Translations under genes and position numbers: made by a program
The notes under the pieces: model-generated
The model's database searches: none
What the model was told of the DNA's origin: nothing
What the model saw: the letters and a program-made list of their open reading frames with translations, nothing else
Assembly (NCBI GenBank): GCA_034769895.1
Contig: CM068367.1
Span: forward strand, 688,603,548-688,667,547
Length of the DNA: 64,000 bases
Source: Magicicada septendecula
Lineage: Eukaryota; Arthropoda; Insecta; Hemiptera; Cicadidae
Direction of reading: 5' to 3'
Shown here: positions 24,656-37,560 of the stretch, piece after piece
Layout: each line of letters opens with the position of its first letter
How positions within the stretch are numbered: the first letter of the stretch is position 1

Positions 24656-25280
24656 CTCGCTCGCGCACTATCATACACTTGCTTGTTAGCCTAATTCGGA
24701 GTATACAAAATGCCTCAACAGGTGAATGACAAAACAAAGGTATTGATTGTGAAAGCATGGTGACAGCAGTTAAAGACTTAAAACTCAAGAGTATTACGTA
24801 CACCCGTGGGACCGGAAACTGTGAAGACTGCGGTTTCCGGTTTAGCGTGTACTGAGACGGTTCTTCCTCGTCGTGTTTGTCACCTCCCAGGATCGGATAC
24901 AACTTTGGGAACTTACCGGTGTAACTCTGTACGCGTGTGTGTGTGAGGACTGGCCATTAGTCACGATAATTTAATAAAAACTACACACAAACGGGTGTAA
25001 CCAGATACTGTACTGTGTAATTACTATGCAAGCCGGTCCGTTAAAGCATGTCATTAAACACACACACACACACACACACAACTGCGGACGCACGCAAACT
25101 GGCAGACATGCTATCCACTGTCTGTCGCCTCACCCGCCCAGTGTGCCAACCTGTCGTTAATCATCGTATCTTCCACCTCCAGATTATATTGTCAAGCCAA
25201 ATATTCAGAACGCGCTCTTGCACTCGTTGCGCCTTTATACATATTTTACGCACATATTTTGATGACTTTAGCTAACTGTC

Positions 25281-25306
25281 ATTGTAATAACTGCAGTTAT
25301 TACAAT
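25281..25306. repeat. 26-bp perfect palindrome
   Basis: ATTGTAATAACTG followed directly by its exact reverse complement, with no spacer. It could form a cruciform or be a dyad binding site; nothing nearby suggests a function. Confidence 0.8.
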
Positions 25307-26694
25307 ACGTACACACTAATTGCCAGATAATTTATTTTAAATTACAAACAAAAACTTTTGGACGTTTCACAAACCATTACCACTTTAAACCAAGAGAAAT
25401 AATATTTGACAGTAAAATTACCCACCGAGGTCTCAAAAATTACCCGATTCCGCTCAAAAATGCCCCTCAAACACAAATCGCATTTAAAGACATGGCCAAG
25501 GAAAAAGTCTTTATATTAAACAGTCATATGAGTGGCCACATCAGACAACTGTAACCATCACCAGCAACGAACGCCGTGCATAACGGTGTTAGAATTTGTT
25601 TTAACGTATTATTATCATTAATATCCTTACTGTAGTAATAAAATTACATTTCACGGTGTAATAACGATTCTGCCTTAAATGGAGTACAGTAATTATTAAC
25701 ATACGTTTGAATGCAATCCTCGCTCTACTGTTACATTTAAGTAACGACCTATTGTGGTGTAACTACTTCATCCGGTCAGAAGTCTTTCTCCCTCGTACAC
25801 ACGCACCGCTCACATACTTTCTCTCTCTTACCGACTTTATCACTAACAGGTATATAACTGTAAGGATCTACACGTTCAATCTCTACGTTTGTACAATCTG
25901 TATACGTGTACTCGTACAAGTACGTTATTAATATGTATCTATGCATATTTAATTACCCGATATCGTTCCCAATGATCAGATAATTTTGCTGCGTAACGTC
26001 TGTATCATGGACAGCGTCGTTTGTCGATACATCGAACCTTAATCAGAAGACAGTATCATACCAGAACGTTGATAAGGCGGCCACATAACGATATTATCGT
26101 TTCTCGTTTGATCAAGTGGCAAGAATATACTTCATTCCAGTTGAGTTGTCAATGACGGAAACACAACGCCCTATTCACATGTGGTGTCAATAACAGCCAT
26201 ATATTAGTCATGCAGTTTGTATATTATGTTATTAGACTACATAATATTTTAAAAGTTACATTAGTGGAATTTGTATTTAATAAAAACTAAAAATTATTAA
26301 TAAATTCAAGCTTTCTTATGACTTTTTAAGTTTTTAATTCTATAATTCTCAACTATACCCAACAACCAAAGTGCAATTATACGTAATAATGAAAATAAAT
26401 TTTTATAATTTAAATTATCATTCGGTTAGTAATTTTTAGTAATTAAAAATTACATTTTATAAGCAATTTCATTAATGGACAGTTATAACAAGTAACTAAA
26501 TATGTACGAATAACACTAGTCTACAAAAAACAACTTTTTTTTTCCAAAGACTTTATTGGCTGATCTATATAGTATTTTTTGCGCTGAATTCAAAAATGCC
26601 AACCATTTTTCTCTATCACATTTGTGTGACAGCTAGGTAAATATTTTACATTAATAACATTTACAGTAAAGAAATTAATCAATGTTCAACGTAC

Positions 26695-28353
26695 CTAAAA
26701 GGTGTTAGTTGAAGATTTCCTGGAGTACTTTGCATCAGGAACATCCCTTTTGAGAGTCCAGCAGTAATCTGCTAACATATTTGAGCTCCACTTCCCTTGA
26801 TACCTTTTTTCCATGCTTGAAATGTCTTGATGAAAGCGTTCACCGTGTTCATCGCTTACGGCTCCCAGGTTTTCCGGAAAGAAATCCAAGTGAGAGTGAA
26901 GAAAGTGGATCTTGAGAGACATATTGCAGCCTAAATGTTCATATGATTTCAGCAGCTGATTTACTAGATCCCTGTAGTTGTCAGACTTGTTGTTGCCTAA
27001 AAATTGCGTCACTACATTCTTGAAAGAAATCCATGCACGTTTTTCTAAGTCACTCAACCGTCCTTCAAAATTTTCATCTTTTATTAGTTCTCTTATTTGT
27101 GGTCCTACGAAAATTCCTTCTTTAATTTTTGCATCACTAATTCTTGGGAACGTTTCCTTCAAATACGTAAAACCTCTTCCATTTCTGTCCATTGCCTTCA
27201 CGAAATGTTTCATAAAACCTAATTTGATATGAAGAGGTGGAAGATAGATCTTTTTGGGATCAACTAAATGAGCATTCATAACATTTTTTTACCAGGTGTG
27301 AGAGATTTACGTGAAGGCCATATCTTCTTTTTGAAATGACTTTTGCGATCTCTGCTGTCCCACTCACATAAAAAGCAGCAAAATTTTGTGTATCCAGTCT
27401 GTAAACCTAGCAGCATAGCGATCACCTTAAAGTCTCCACATATGTTCCAATTGAATTTTTCATACATTATCTTGTCTAGAATAATCTTCATATTTTCATA
27501 AGTTTCTTTCATATTAATAGCATGTGCTAGTGGAACTGATGGAAATTTGTTTCCATTGTGAAGAAGGACAGCATTTAGGCTAGCTTTAGACGAATCAATA
27601 AACAAACGCCATTCCTCTGGGTTATGAGAATGTCCTAGAGTATCCATCACTGATAAAATATCATTACAGTACACAAAATCCCCTTCTTGAGAAAAAAAGT
27701 TCTTGAAACCCTCTTGACGATTTCGAAAGTAGCATACCTTAGTTCCGCGATCAAGAAGGTTCCACCCTTTTAGTCGTGATCCCAAAAGTTCTGACTGATT
27801 TTTGGATAAATGTAAATCACGCACTAAATCATTTAGGTCTCCTTGTGTCAATAAATGAGGCTCGTTAGAAACTTCAAAACTTGGATCATGTCGATCAGAG
27901 TGATCTTCGTTCTGATCCTCTTCAGAGCTTGGATTTTCATTTATATCGATTGATACCGGGTGATTTGGTATTGGGAGATCATCACTGTGGAGAACAGGTC
28001 GAATCACTGAAGGTATATTGGGATATTTCAAAGTGAGTTTCGACTTACTTGTTATTCCCGTTGTATTTGTTAAACAAAAATAACAGTCGGAAGAATGATC
28101 TTTTGGCTCTCTCCACACCATGGGAACTGCAAATGGCATATGGCGAGAGTCGTTTGCCCACCCCGTTAAAAGCCTTGAACAAGTAACACAACAAATATGG
28201 GGGTCCCAACTCTTGTCCTGATCTCCTACCTTGCAACCAAAATAAAGTTGATAGCACTTTTTTATTAAAGGGGTAAAGTTCCGCCTTTGAAGTTTAAAAG
28301 TCAACTCACCACACACATAACAAAACGTGTCCGTTTAGGCACTTGCGCGGCAT
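26695..28353 (-). pseudogene. Unnamed repetitive-family protein with CxxC...CxxC N-terminus, two frameshifts
   Basis: The minus strand carries ~345 codons (28316-27276) and then ~193 codons (27279-26695) that continue one another. The break is a one-base slip in an A7 run (27286-27292, T on the plus strand). A likely true start is ATG at 28353 (MPRKC), separated from the main frame by another small indel. N-terminal cysteine pairs FCYVC and HICCVTC suggest a zinc-binding module. The middle is acidic and low-complexity (~residues 120-155). The rest has conserved-looking blocks: LFIDSSKASLNAVLLHNG, CGDFKVIAMLLG, KFCCFLCEWDSRDR, IFVGPQIREL, IHFLHSHLDFFPENLG, SDEHGERFHQDISSMEKRYQ. I know such proteins as an abundant, unnamed family in arthropod genomes, presumably mobile. 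D/D/E-like acidic residues hint at a transposase, but this is inference. Confidence 0.7.
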
Positions 28354-31300
28354 TTTACTTTTTGAGTTTTCACACAAATAAAAGCTACTAATACAGAACA
28401 ATAACACAGTGTTTAAGATAAGATAAACAATACGAGTTGTTTATAAAAGGATACGCTTGCACGCCTCTGTATGTTCGTAAACTAAGCACAACATAACCTC
28501 CAAGCACACTTCTGCACAAATGTTCACCACAGCCACACATATTACATCACAGCAAGAATCAACGAATACCAAACGTTTAAAAAACAATCTACCAGAGTGC
28601 AGCATGTATAACTTCGCAACTAACGTTGTATATCGGCAATACTGAGGCAGCGAAAGTTGAAAACGTACATAGACGTGATTACTGAATTTGGTCCATCAGA
28701 GAAAAAACGTACATATACGTGATTACTGATCAAAGGGTTAACCGAAGTCTATATGTCACATGTAGCTTTTGTTTTCATTTCCTCAAATAAATAAACATTA
28801 CGTGCTCCAAGTCAATACTGTAGTAATATTTATTGCAAAATAATACAATTTCCAACATAGAGAATTGAAAAAAAAACGTTATTCTTATATCTATAAAACT
28901 ATACGTAGCCTAATAGCAAAATTTTGATAGCAAAACTGGATTCCTCGTATGAAAATACATAAGAATCACATAAAATTTTGTCTGGGACAAAACATGTGTT
29001 GACCATTGTAATCAGTCTTCTAAATATTGTTTTAAATATACTACCTAATAATAATAGTCGATAAATTATAAGTACACAATACAGCACTAAAATATATTTA
29101 AATACACATCAATGTCATTCTGTGCTGTACAATACTAGGCTACACGTCTATGAATTGGTCGTTGAACGCATGTGAACTTGGCGTTAACCACACTGCACAC
29201 TATCAGTAACAAGAGTCCTCACGTATTCCACAATGATGACATCACTGACAACAAAACTTGAACGAAGTTTAAATATGTAAGTACGTCTATACACACACGT
29301 ACGCACATACACACACTGTAAAGAAATAAGAGTAAGACTACCAGGTGTTTGTGATTCAAGTGGACGAGAAGAGTCGAGAATGGGGTAATGGGTAAATAAG
29401 TGGGGCGTAATATGTAATAACTTTGAAGTCAGGTTCTGACAAGTACATATATTTCTGATAAGTATAATCTCAGAAATATCATTCCTTCTACTTTACATGT
29501 GCGATAAAAGCTGTAATTAAATTTAGTGTTCGAGAGAATACACCACATTTAAAGCTCTGAACACTCTGAGCATAAGTATCGGCACCATTTGAAAACACAC
29601 ACACACCCATATATATATATATACGTTTAAATTAATAAGGTCCTTTTTGAAGTTCCTACTAACGGTCGAGAATAGTATGCCTATAAATAAAGTACAACAC
29701 AGAAAAAGTATTGAGAACGGAGGACCAGGGAAATGACACGTACGCGAGGGGAACGCCGTTGGACAGCGTGAAGAAGTTCACAGGGCAGTCAAGAAGGGGA
29801 AAACTTTGTAATAAAAGCAAAGTTTAAAATACACTTATAGCACAGAACACTAAAACACCCGAGGCCACTGTAGTTGCATACATTTTGCATACACGTTGTA
29901 ACAGCCATTCATGAATAATGATCTATTTATTATACCACGCAATACAACTCCCTAGACGGTGTAAATAAGTGAACCAACAGTTAAAACAGATCCACTCCTT
30001 CAAACTGGACAGTGCAAATCACGTCACCTGAGAAGAATGTTAATTTAATTTGGCAAAACGCGCGCGTGTGAGGAGAATTATATAATAGAGAGAGAGAGAT
30101 CATCGCTTATTCCTATTCATTCGTCAATGATCTATCTTGTCCAATCTTGCTCGTAAATTTTCGTAAATAACAGCAACACAGTTTTTCGGATTAATAGACG
30201 TCTTTTTCGTAATAGTCTTTTTAGGCCTATTTATTTTAAAATCAAACGTTTTGCCAGTACTACGATGAGGCATCCTCAGAGTCAAAGCGTAAAACAGTGT
30301 TATTATTCTTGTCCAATTCACTCTGTTGCATTACTTAACCAGGTCATGTGACTGTTAACTATCTAGTAGTTCTCTATTAAACGATTCTTAAGAAACTCGG
30401 TGAAGACTTCGTACACACGAAACAATTAAATTGGTTTATACTTTTATATCTATGTTGTTATTGTAACTCGCGATTTCATGTGGGCTATTTACATTAATAC
30501 ATAATTATAAAAATAATATTTTTTGTAAGGATTCTAGCTGTAGAGTCTGACATGCGTTTCACAAGAGTTCGTCCTGTAACTTTGGAAGTCATCGGCGCCA
30601 GACAAGCTCTTCTTAAATTCCGCTATAATTCGAATGTTTTCATAGAAAATTATTAAATCGAAATTTTGCCCTTTGTTTAGATCTTAGGCAGGCAGAGCGA
30701 AATTCGAATACTTAGGCGTAAACAAGTTCCAGACCATCGAACCGTCGTGTGGTTATCCTTCCAGATTTTGTATTCATCCATGCGATGCTTGATTTCACTG
30801 GAGGTACAGGACTTCTAACCGCATTGAAACATTTCGATAGCACTACTTGGGATTCTTTTACACACAATATAATTAAACAATTATAACTTACACGAGAGAT
30901 TCACGCAATTCATTTAAGAAATTAAATTAACAATTAAAGCGGTTGTTTTATGTCAGTATAAGGATAAAAAGCCTCAATATATACATAATGTAAACATTTA
31001 GTTTTCGTTAAAAACATTTCTCTACAAAAAATAAAATAATTTCATACAATTTTAATGTCAAAATAAGCGACGTGAAGTACCAGTGGCTCAGCGGTCAGAT
31101 TTGGATGGCACCTCAAGCACCAACTTTCAAGCGTAGCCTACACATTATTATTTGTTGTTTGAAAAATTAATTTTATTTTATAGCGGAATCCTCGACTTCG
31201 ATGTATGTTGAGTTATATACAACATTCTGCACATTTCAGTGGTATACACTAATTGATCACACACTAAATAATTATGTCGTTCTCTTATTTTGATTTAATT

Positions 31301-34030
31301 TGTAATTTAATAACTCACATGTTAGCAATCACGTAACGTGACTTTATTCCTACAGTACTGTTGACAACTGAATTTTGCAGATTTATAAGAATTTAGAAAT
31401 ATTTTCACCACTTGTTTAATAGAAGGTAATTTTTTTTATAAGTTATTTTCTTTTTTCATTTAAAAGAGATTGTCACAAAACGATGGGGTGTGATAATAAG
31501 ATAACTATACAACTTTTTAATAAATTTATGGACTGGGTGTTAAGAAAATACAGTTCCTACCCGAGCGATTACTTTACAACGTTATTTAATAACTTTGGCG
31601 ATTTAGATTTATTAAGGGTATATCAAGACCACTGCTACATAATTAAAACCAATAACCCTGAAAGGTTAACTTGTATAACATAAGGTTAACCCTTAAGGTT
31701 ATCTTGTATATTATAGTGAACGGTACTATCTGTTCTGGTATAACGAATAATATATTTAATGTAAGTATAAAAAAGGCTAGGAATTTCGAAAGTGGATGTA
31801 AACTAAAGTTGACAAAAATTAATGGTATTATATTTTCCCAGTAACATGTACTGCAACGAACTAAACTGTAGCGGAAGTAATGATTTAACTGTAAAATTAG
31901 ACGAAACAAATTATTGTTTCTACTTTTCTGTAAAACATTTAGTTTTGTGTTTCCTTTATTTTTTTATGAAACTCTATCTGTAGGCTACGTAAATTATTCT
32001 TGCGCTTTGAAGTTTTTCACTGTTTTAATGGTTTTTGAGCTGAGAGAAAACGTAGATTAAAAATAAGTAGATATCTTCACTAGATAATCTCTTTAATCTC
32101 AAGGCATCTGCCTCATTAGCGACGTTGAAATACTGTAATCGTCACGATGCTACAGTCCCTTACAGAACGAGTTACAGAACTGATTCTGATAAGTATCGCC
32201 ATATCACATCTGGATATAACGAACTTTTAATCCCGCCTGATCTATCTAAGACTTTTTTTAAAACAATTTAATATTTTGTTACAAAGTTCAAGTCGTGTGT
32301 CATTTTACTAAATTGTAAGTGATGAATCAGAATGCTGCCAGAAATTCTGTTGTAAGCTCATAAATTTGGCACCTTTTCTTCTGAAGGGTATCGACACGTT
32401 CAAAAATAGTTTTTTTTTAGTTTCATACGTAAATTTCGTACATTGACTTTCATTTATATACGTAAACCGCTCACAGACCGTAAAAGTAGCGCTTCAAAGA
32501 ATAAAGTTTTTTAAAACAAGTTGTTGAACTGTTTACAAGCAGGTTGTTGTTGTTTTACGTTTAAGGGTAACTAAAATTAGTGACTGACTGAGTGAGTGAA
32601 TCACGGGGCGTCTGCTCCTGAACGCTGGGCGTTGTCCGGGTCGTAACCCGATAAACGCAACAACGCGAGTTTATGTACAGTACGCAGAGGGAGGTTATAA
32701 TGTAGAGTTCTAGCTACAAAAACTGGTGTGTAAATATGGGAAGTTGAAATCTTGGTGAACGTATTTAATGCGTGTTCAGTTCTGGCTGCAACGGCGTTTG
32801 GAGAAATGTCGTACTTCTTCAGTGCGAACACCTTACATTTAGACCGTCTAAGGGAGCTCAAATACGATATCTACTAGCAACATATCGACGTGTGCTAGAT
32901 CTAGATGTGTGCTAGATTATTCTAACTCATAATTAATCGATGTCGTTTTCCAGTGCAGCCTAGAAACACAACACCTGCCTACCAGGGCAATGAGAATGTT
33001 AAGGGAACCTAAAGAGCTTATACATAAATACTGCATGGTTAAATAACGTCTAACAAGAAATACCGACCGTTCACATCAAGAGAGATGACTAGCGCCGTGA
33101 ATCTATCCGTATTTCCCTGTGGAGAAACAATTGCAGTTTACGCTTATCTAAAGTATGCTTACATGGTAGAGTAGATTATCAAATAAACGCTAAAAACAAT
33201 CATTTTACTTAGTTCTAGGATACCTATTTGGAAACGAGGGCACGTGTTTGGAAAACGCCTGGTTACGGGTTCGCTAAATAATCCAACGATCAATTGAGAA
33301 TTTCATTGCGTTAGACAAGGGTTCCAACTTTTTGAAGACGTCCTCCGCTGCTGCACTCGCGGGGGCACTTTTCCAATTATCAGCCCATTCAGCGATCGAA
33401 TCGGTCGGCGCTGAATTTAATCACTACTCTGCCTGGGCTCCGAACTCGGGCATAAACTCCCGTGTCGTCGGTATATAGGAACAGTTGGACTCCATGCATT
33501 TCGGTATGTAGTTACTAATATCGAAACGAGAAAGCATCCGAAGAGCACCGTTAGTTGTAAGCTTATGTAGTAGGTAGATATGTAATTGTCCATTCTTACA
33601 CACAAATTCGTTTACGCAGGAACAACTCTAGTAAATGTATCAACGCAAAAGGAAGATTTTCTTGACTGTGACTTGTGCCAGACACGATAGGTCGTGCCTA
33701 TATCGAGGAAGACAACAACCGTAATTTGTTCATGCAGTTGGTTCCCGCTGCGCACGACCGTCTACGTGCCTCCAACTCTTTCCGAAATGATCTCGTCTCC
33801 ATCGTCATACGACGTTACATGTGGTCGATAAGTTAATCGTGTAGAGACCTCGTTCGCGACAGAAAAAAAACACCATTTTTTGGAATTACAATCATGCTAA
33901 TATTCTTCCATTCCAAAGAGAACTGCACCGAAACACACATTGATCAGTGCCACCAGAAACAGGACACCTCGTTTAGGAAAACACTAGAGAGTGAGTTTGT
34001 AATAGAGTGGGCTGAAAATTTTTTTTCTTG
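28354..34030. other. No gene seen
   Basis: Anonymous DNA. A 26-bp phrase AAAACGTACATAGACGTGAT plus six bases occurs twice (about 28660 and 28704), upstream of the preceding gene and possibly part of its element's end. An AT dinucleotide stretch lies at 29609-29622. A possible Pol III A box (TGGCTCAGCGGT) lies at 31083 without a B box. Many short frames exist, none with a recognisable motif. Confidence 0.5.
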
Positions 34031-34313
34031 ATTCGCTATCGATTTTTCTGTCGACCGCGGAAAATTTGCCCCTATGACAGATAAGTAAAATAAAAAAAAG
34101 GAAATAAAAAGTAGGTTAATATCTTCCGGTCGCGCATCACCCCAGAAAATTATAAAAACGAATCAATTTTAACAATTTTTTGTAATTAAAAAAAGTTTCT
34201 TTACGTACGCATCGGGTTGATGCGCGACCGGAAGATATTAACCGATTTTTTATTTCTTTTTTTTTTATTTTACTTTTCTGTCCTAGGGGCAAGTTTTCCG
34301 CTGTATAGCGAAT
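34031..34313. mobile_element. Inverted-repeat (MITE-like) element
   Basis: The left arm 34031-34143 and right arm 34214-34313 are inverted copies around a 70-bp spacer. Shared blocks, in left-arm orientation, are ATTCGCTAT, GCGGAAAA.TTGCCCCTA, AAGTAAAATAAAAAAAA and GGTTAATATCTTCCGGTCGC. The left arm has ~15 extra bases near 34040-34055. There is no coding sequence, and flanking target duplications are not clear. Confidence 0.7.
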
Positions 34314-36567
34314 GACTCTGAGTGTTGTGTTACTAGGCTTAAATTCAACGAGCCCGTATGTGATCTCTTCTCTAGAGATACAAACGGTACATTGATCTGT
34401 CTTTCCAGCCTGCATAGGACTCGAAGCCAAGGCGCGTTATTTTGATATTAAGCGTTCTACATATGTCCCCATTAACTATATAAGTCCGCTTACATTGTTA
34501 ACTTATTGCAAGTGGTAAACGTAGACTACGTGTGTGTGTCCTGTCTTAATATTGCTATTGTTATTTAACAATGTACAGTAATTAAATTGCTTCATCAGAC
34601 CTGTTACATCTATAAATTTACACTGTTAAAGAGATTTTCAGATAGCCCTTTGAACCTGAAACTTGGATTTCTACTCTACAATTCCAGTTCGACCCTCCGG
34701 GCGCAAATAATCTGTAAACATTCATCAATCACTACAACTCTACTTCCGTATCGTTAAGTAATATACGCCGTATAATAGAAAGTTTAATTTCGTAATTAAA
34801 ATTAGGATGCGACCAAACAAGTTACACAGACATACAGTAATTGGTTAACGGAGGAGTTGCTCATTTGTTCCGTGTCATAGACTCTTGGACACTAAGGTTA
34901 GTTTGGGTAAGCAATATTCTATTCGAAATCAAGAAATTATTCCTCATATACCTGTTCTTAATCTGAGGAATCAAAAGCACGAGCGCTTTGAATATGGAAC
35001 AATTAACTACAAACATATGCGGTGCGGGTTTAGGAGTATTGGTTAACGTGTATCTAGGGTGCCAGTCAGCTTGTCATGCCAGTTTCTTCATTCACTGTAG
35101 TATTGGAGCATGTGATGTGTCGTAACCCTGTCAAGATGTTATCTGGCGGAATTAATCGGGTCAGTGTTTTAATAAATAATTTATTGTTATTGTTTTTTAA
35201 CGTGACAAAGATTAATTTAAATGAGATCTTATCAAAGTCTAGAATGAAAGCAGCTAAACGCTAATTTGTTTTTAGTGTACAGTGTATTCTAAGGAACTTT
35301 CTTTATGTAGAGGTAACCTCCTTAAGTTGATATGGTGTGGATTATCTTTTAATCACTAATTTTTGCTGTATGTCTTATCCAAACCACTGAAGAATTTCGA
35401 AAATTTATTGAGATTATAGAACATTTTTTACTATTTTTTTAAATACATAACTTATAGAGGAATTGGCGTTCTCTACTCTCTAAACACCCATTATCAATCT
35501 TGTACGTGCACAAACTGTATTTTATTCATGTTATAATGAAGCTGAAAGTTCTATACCACAAAGTGTTGTACCTCACAGGTTCTTCTCTTTCCCCGTCATA
35601 TAACCTGTGATTGCGTTTCTCGGGAATTCTGCGCACCTGTGCCAAAGATCGGTCAGTGTTGTGTAACATTTTACTAGACACCCATTATGTCGTTGAAACA
35701 TGCATATATTTTTATAACAGAAGTTTAAAGACACCGATCCATACGTTGCATCTATACAAATAAAATTTCCACGAAATATTTTGTACGTTTGCCAATCGCG
35801 TTTGCCAGATATACGCGACTTAAAGAGTCAAGTTCAATAGCATCTTGTATAAAATTAGATGCTGCTTATTGCTAAGTTTTGCCAGCACGAGCCGGTCCTA
35901 ATCAAGAATCTCACAACTTTGCCAGATCTCAAATCGACTTTACAGCCCCGTGTCATACTTGTACGGCCATTATAACAGAAAATGGAGTGCATCGTTTCCC
36001 GCTTCCGTGCCCGGACGCTTGCAGTGTTTACGACGGATTCAGCGTTAAGTTATGCGCGCGCCCGCACTGTGCATCGTCTTATCTTCACATGTTAACAACC
36101 CAAACGAGAAATAAACACGAGTTGTTTACTGGTTTGCATAAAATACCTGAGATTTTAATATATGTATATATATATATATATATCTCGGTGTGACTATTAA
36201 TTTCTAGTTTTTCAGGTTGCCATTAACATTTTGTCGCACGGTATGCCGTGCTTTATTAAATTTTGTAACTGTAACAAGTTTTCCTCTTACGTCATGCCAG
36301 TTATAAACCGTTAGTGAGAAAAGTTTAGACGACATTGCTTTCTAGGAATTAGGTTAAAAGTTTATGTCGACTGCCAGTTTTTCTTCCGCACGATATGAAG
36401 CAGAACAGAAAATGTCTTACCGCAAACATGCTAGAAGATTTTCGTTGCTGCTAGTCTATTTTTCGCATCTCATCACTCACTCTAGCTGACGTAGAGTCTT
36501 GTTTTCTATTCTAATAGTATTGTGGTTTGTTCCATATTGTGATTAACAATCACACCTTGTTCATGTT
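34314..36567. other. No gene seen
   Basis: Anonymous AT-rich DNA. A B-box-like GTTCGACCCTC occurs at 34688 without other SINE features. A short (TA)n run lies near 36164-36182. Confidence 0.5.
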
Positions 36568-36668
36568 GTCTATCTTCTTCTTCTTCTTCTTCTTCTTCAT
36601 CTTCTTCTTCTTCTTCTTCTTCTTCTTCTTCTTCTTCTTCTTCTTCTTCTTCTTCTTCTTCTTCTTCT
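36568..36668. repeat. (CTT)n microsatellite at a non-LTR 3' end
   Basis: About 100 bp of CTT with one CAT interruption near 36598. It directly adjoins the 3' end of a minus-strand non-LTR relic (on that strand it is a GAA tail). The poly-Lys and poly-Phe frames across it are artefacts. Confidence 0.95.
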
Positions 36669-36870
36669 TTGTTAGGACTCTGTCCTGTTCAACAACAACG
36701 GTCCTACATGCTGTCATTCCATCTCTTCCTTGGCCGACCAATACTCCTCTTGGTGTTTGGTTTGCTGTCTCTTGCCTTTGCACTACCCTTGTGTCATCCA
36801 TTCTTGATATGTGTTCATCCCATAGCCTTTCCATATCCTTCTTCTTATTTCCTTTTCTTCTTCCGATAAT
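36669..36870 (-). pseudogene. Non-LTR retrotransposon ORF2 C-terminus, fragment A
   Basis: On the minus strand, ERLWDEHISRMDDTRVVQRQ, then the degraded GRPRKRW-type block (RGVLVGQGRDGM) and a short tail run straight into the GAA array. This is the usual C-terminal end of a non-LTR reverse transcriptase ORF: H-I-x-R-M-D-D-x-R followed by a glycine/arginine-rich motif. Only ~65 codons remain, and the frame is disturbed at the RP-R block. Confidence 0.65.
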
Positions 36871-36889
36871 TATATGGCGAATATGTGCA

Positions 36890-37530
36890 CACGCACATAT
36901 CTACTTCTGGCAGTACTCACATCCGCTGGCGTTCTCTGTACGATTTGGCTGTCTCTCCTCGTCTCTAGCGTTACAACCATACGCGAGACCCACTTCCTCA
37001 GATCATCTATAATCCCACTTATCCACCTTAGTTTGATTTTGTCTCAATTCTTCGGCCACCTGCACATCTTGTCATGATTTCCCTTTCTAATTCACTGTTC
37101 TCCATGAGATAATACGCCCAGCCCACGTAAGCAAAATTGATTTTACAAACCGAGTTGCCGGAGGCACTTTGTATATTTCGTACAGATCATGAATAGAACG
37201 TCTCTTCCACAGGTTATTCTCACATGTAGCTCCCAACATCCATCTCAAGGTCTTTCTTTCAAACACGTTTATCTAGTTGTAATCCTTTTTTACAGCCCAT
37301 TGACCTCAGAAACCTATGTTAATGTTAATCTTACAGAATATTTGTAGTAATAATTTTTGTCTGTTTAAAATTCTGCTTTTGAAAAGACTATATACTACGC
37401 TCTACCTTCAGCTACGAGTCTTACTCTAATTTTTTGTCTGATTTATCTTTTACCCACATTACTAAGGATTTGAAATAGGCAAAAGTTTGTACTCTGTCAA
37501 AACACTAGTTGTCGATGTTGGCACCAATAC
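36890..37530 (-). pseudogene. Non-LTR retrotransposon ORF2 C-terminal domain, fragment B
   Basis: On the minus strand, in changing frames, one reads FERKTLRWMLGATCENNLWK, then RRSIHDLYEIYKVPPATRFV, a WAGRI block, then ISGIIDDLRKWVSRMV and QIVQRTPADV. These correspond to the F-E-R-K-x-L-R...W..R...Y.LY, WAGH and W-x-D-D-L...D-R blocks at the C-terminus of insect non-LTR reverse transcriptases. Several stops and frameshifts are present. It lies just upstream, in the element's sense, of fragment A. The two have overlapping domain content, so they are probably remnants of two different insertions. Confidence 0.65.
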
Positions 37531-37560
37531 GATTTCGCTAATTACATGTACTTTTACTTT

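Larger units (their letters stand above)
22621..26694. other. No gene seen; local repeats
   Basis: There is a CTGT/CTAT tetranucleotide stretch near 22775-22820. A phrase based on TATCAAATTAAAGATAATTT recurs three times (23033, 23057, 23186). A 62-bp tandem duplication lies at 23293-23416, GT/CA arrays at 24609-24651 and 25058-25081, and a 26-bp perfect palindrome at 25281-25306. No coding sequence was recognised. Confidence 0.55.

Noticed and set aside
31079..31140. Possible tRNA or SINE head (TGGCTCAGCGGT A-box-like)
   Set aside because: No B box and no cloverleaf pairing downstream.
34685..34705. B-box-like GTTCGACCCTC
   Set aside because: No A box at the required distance and no T-stem pairing.
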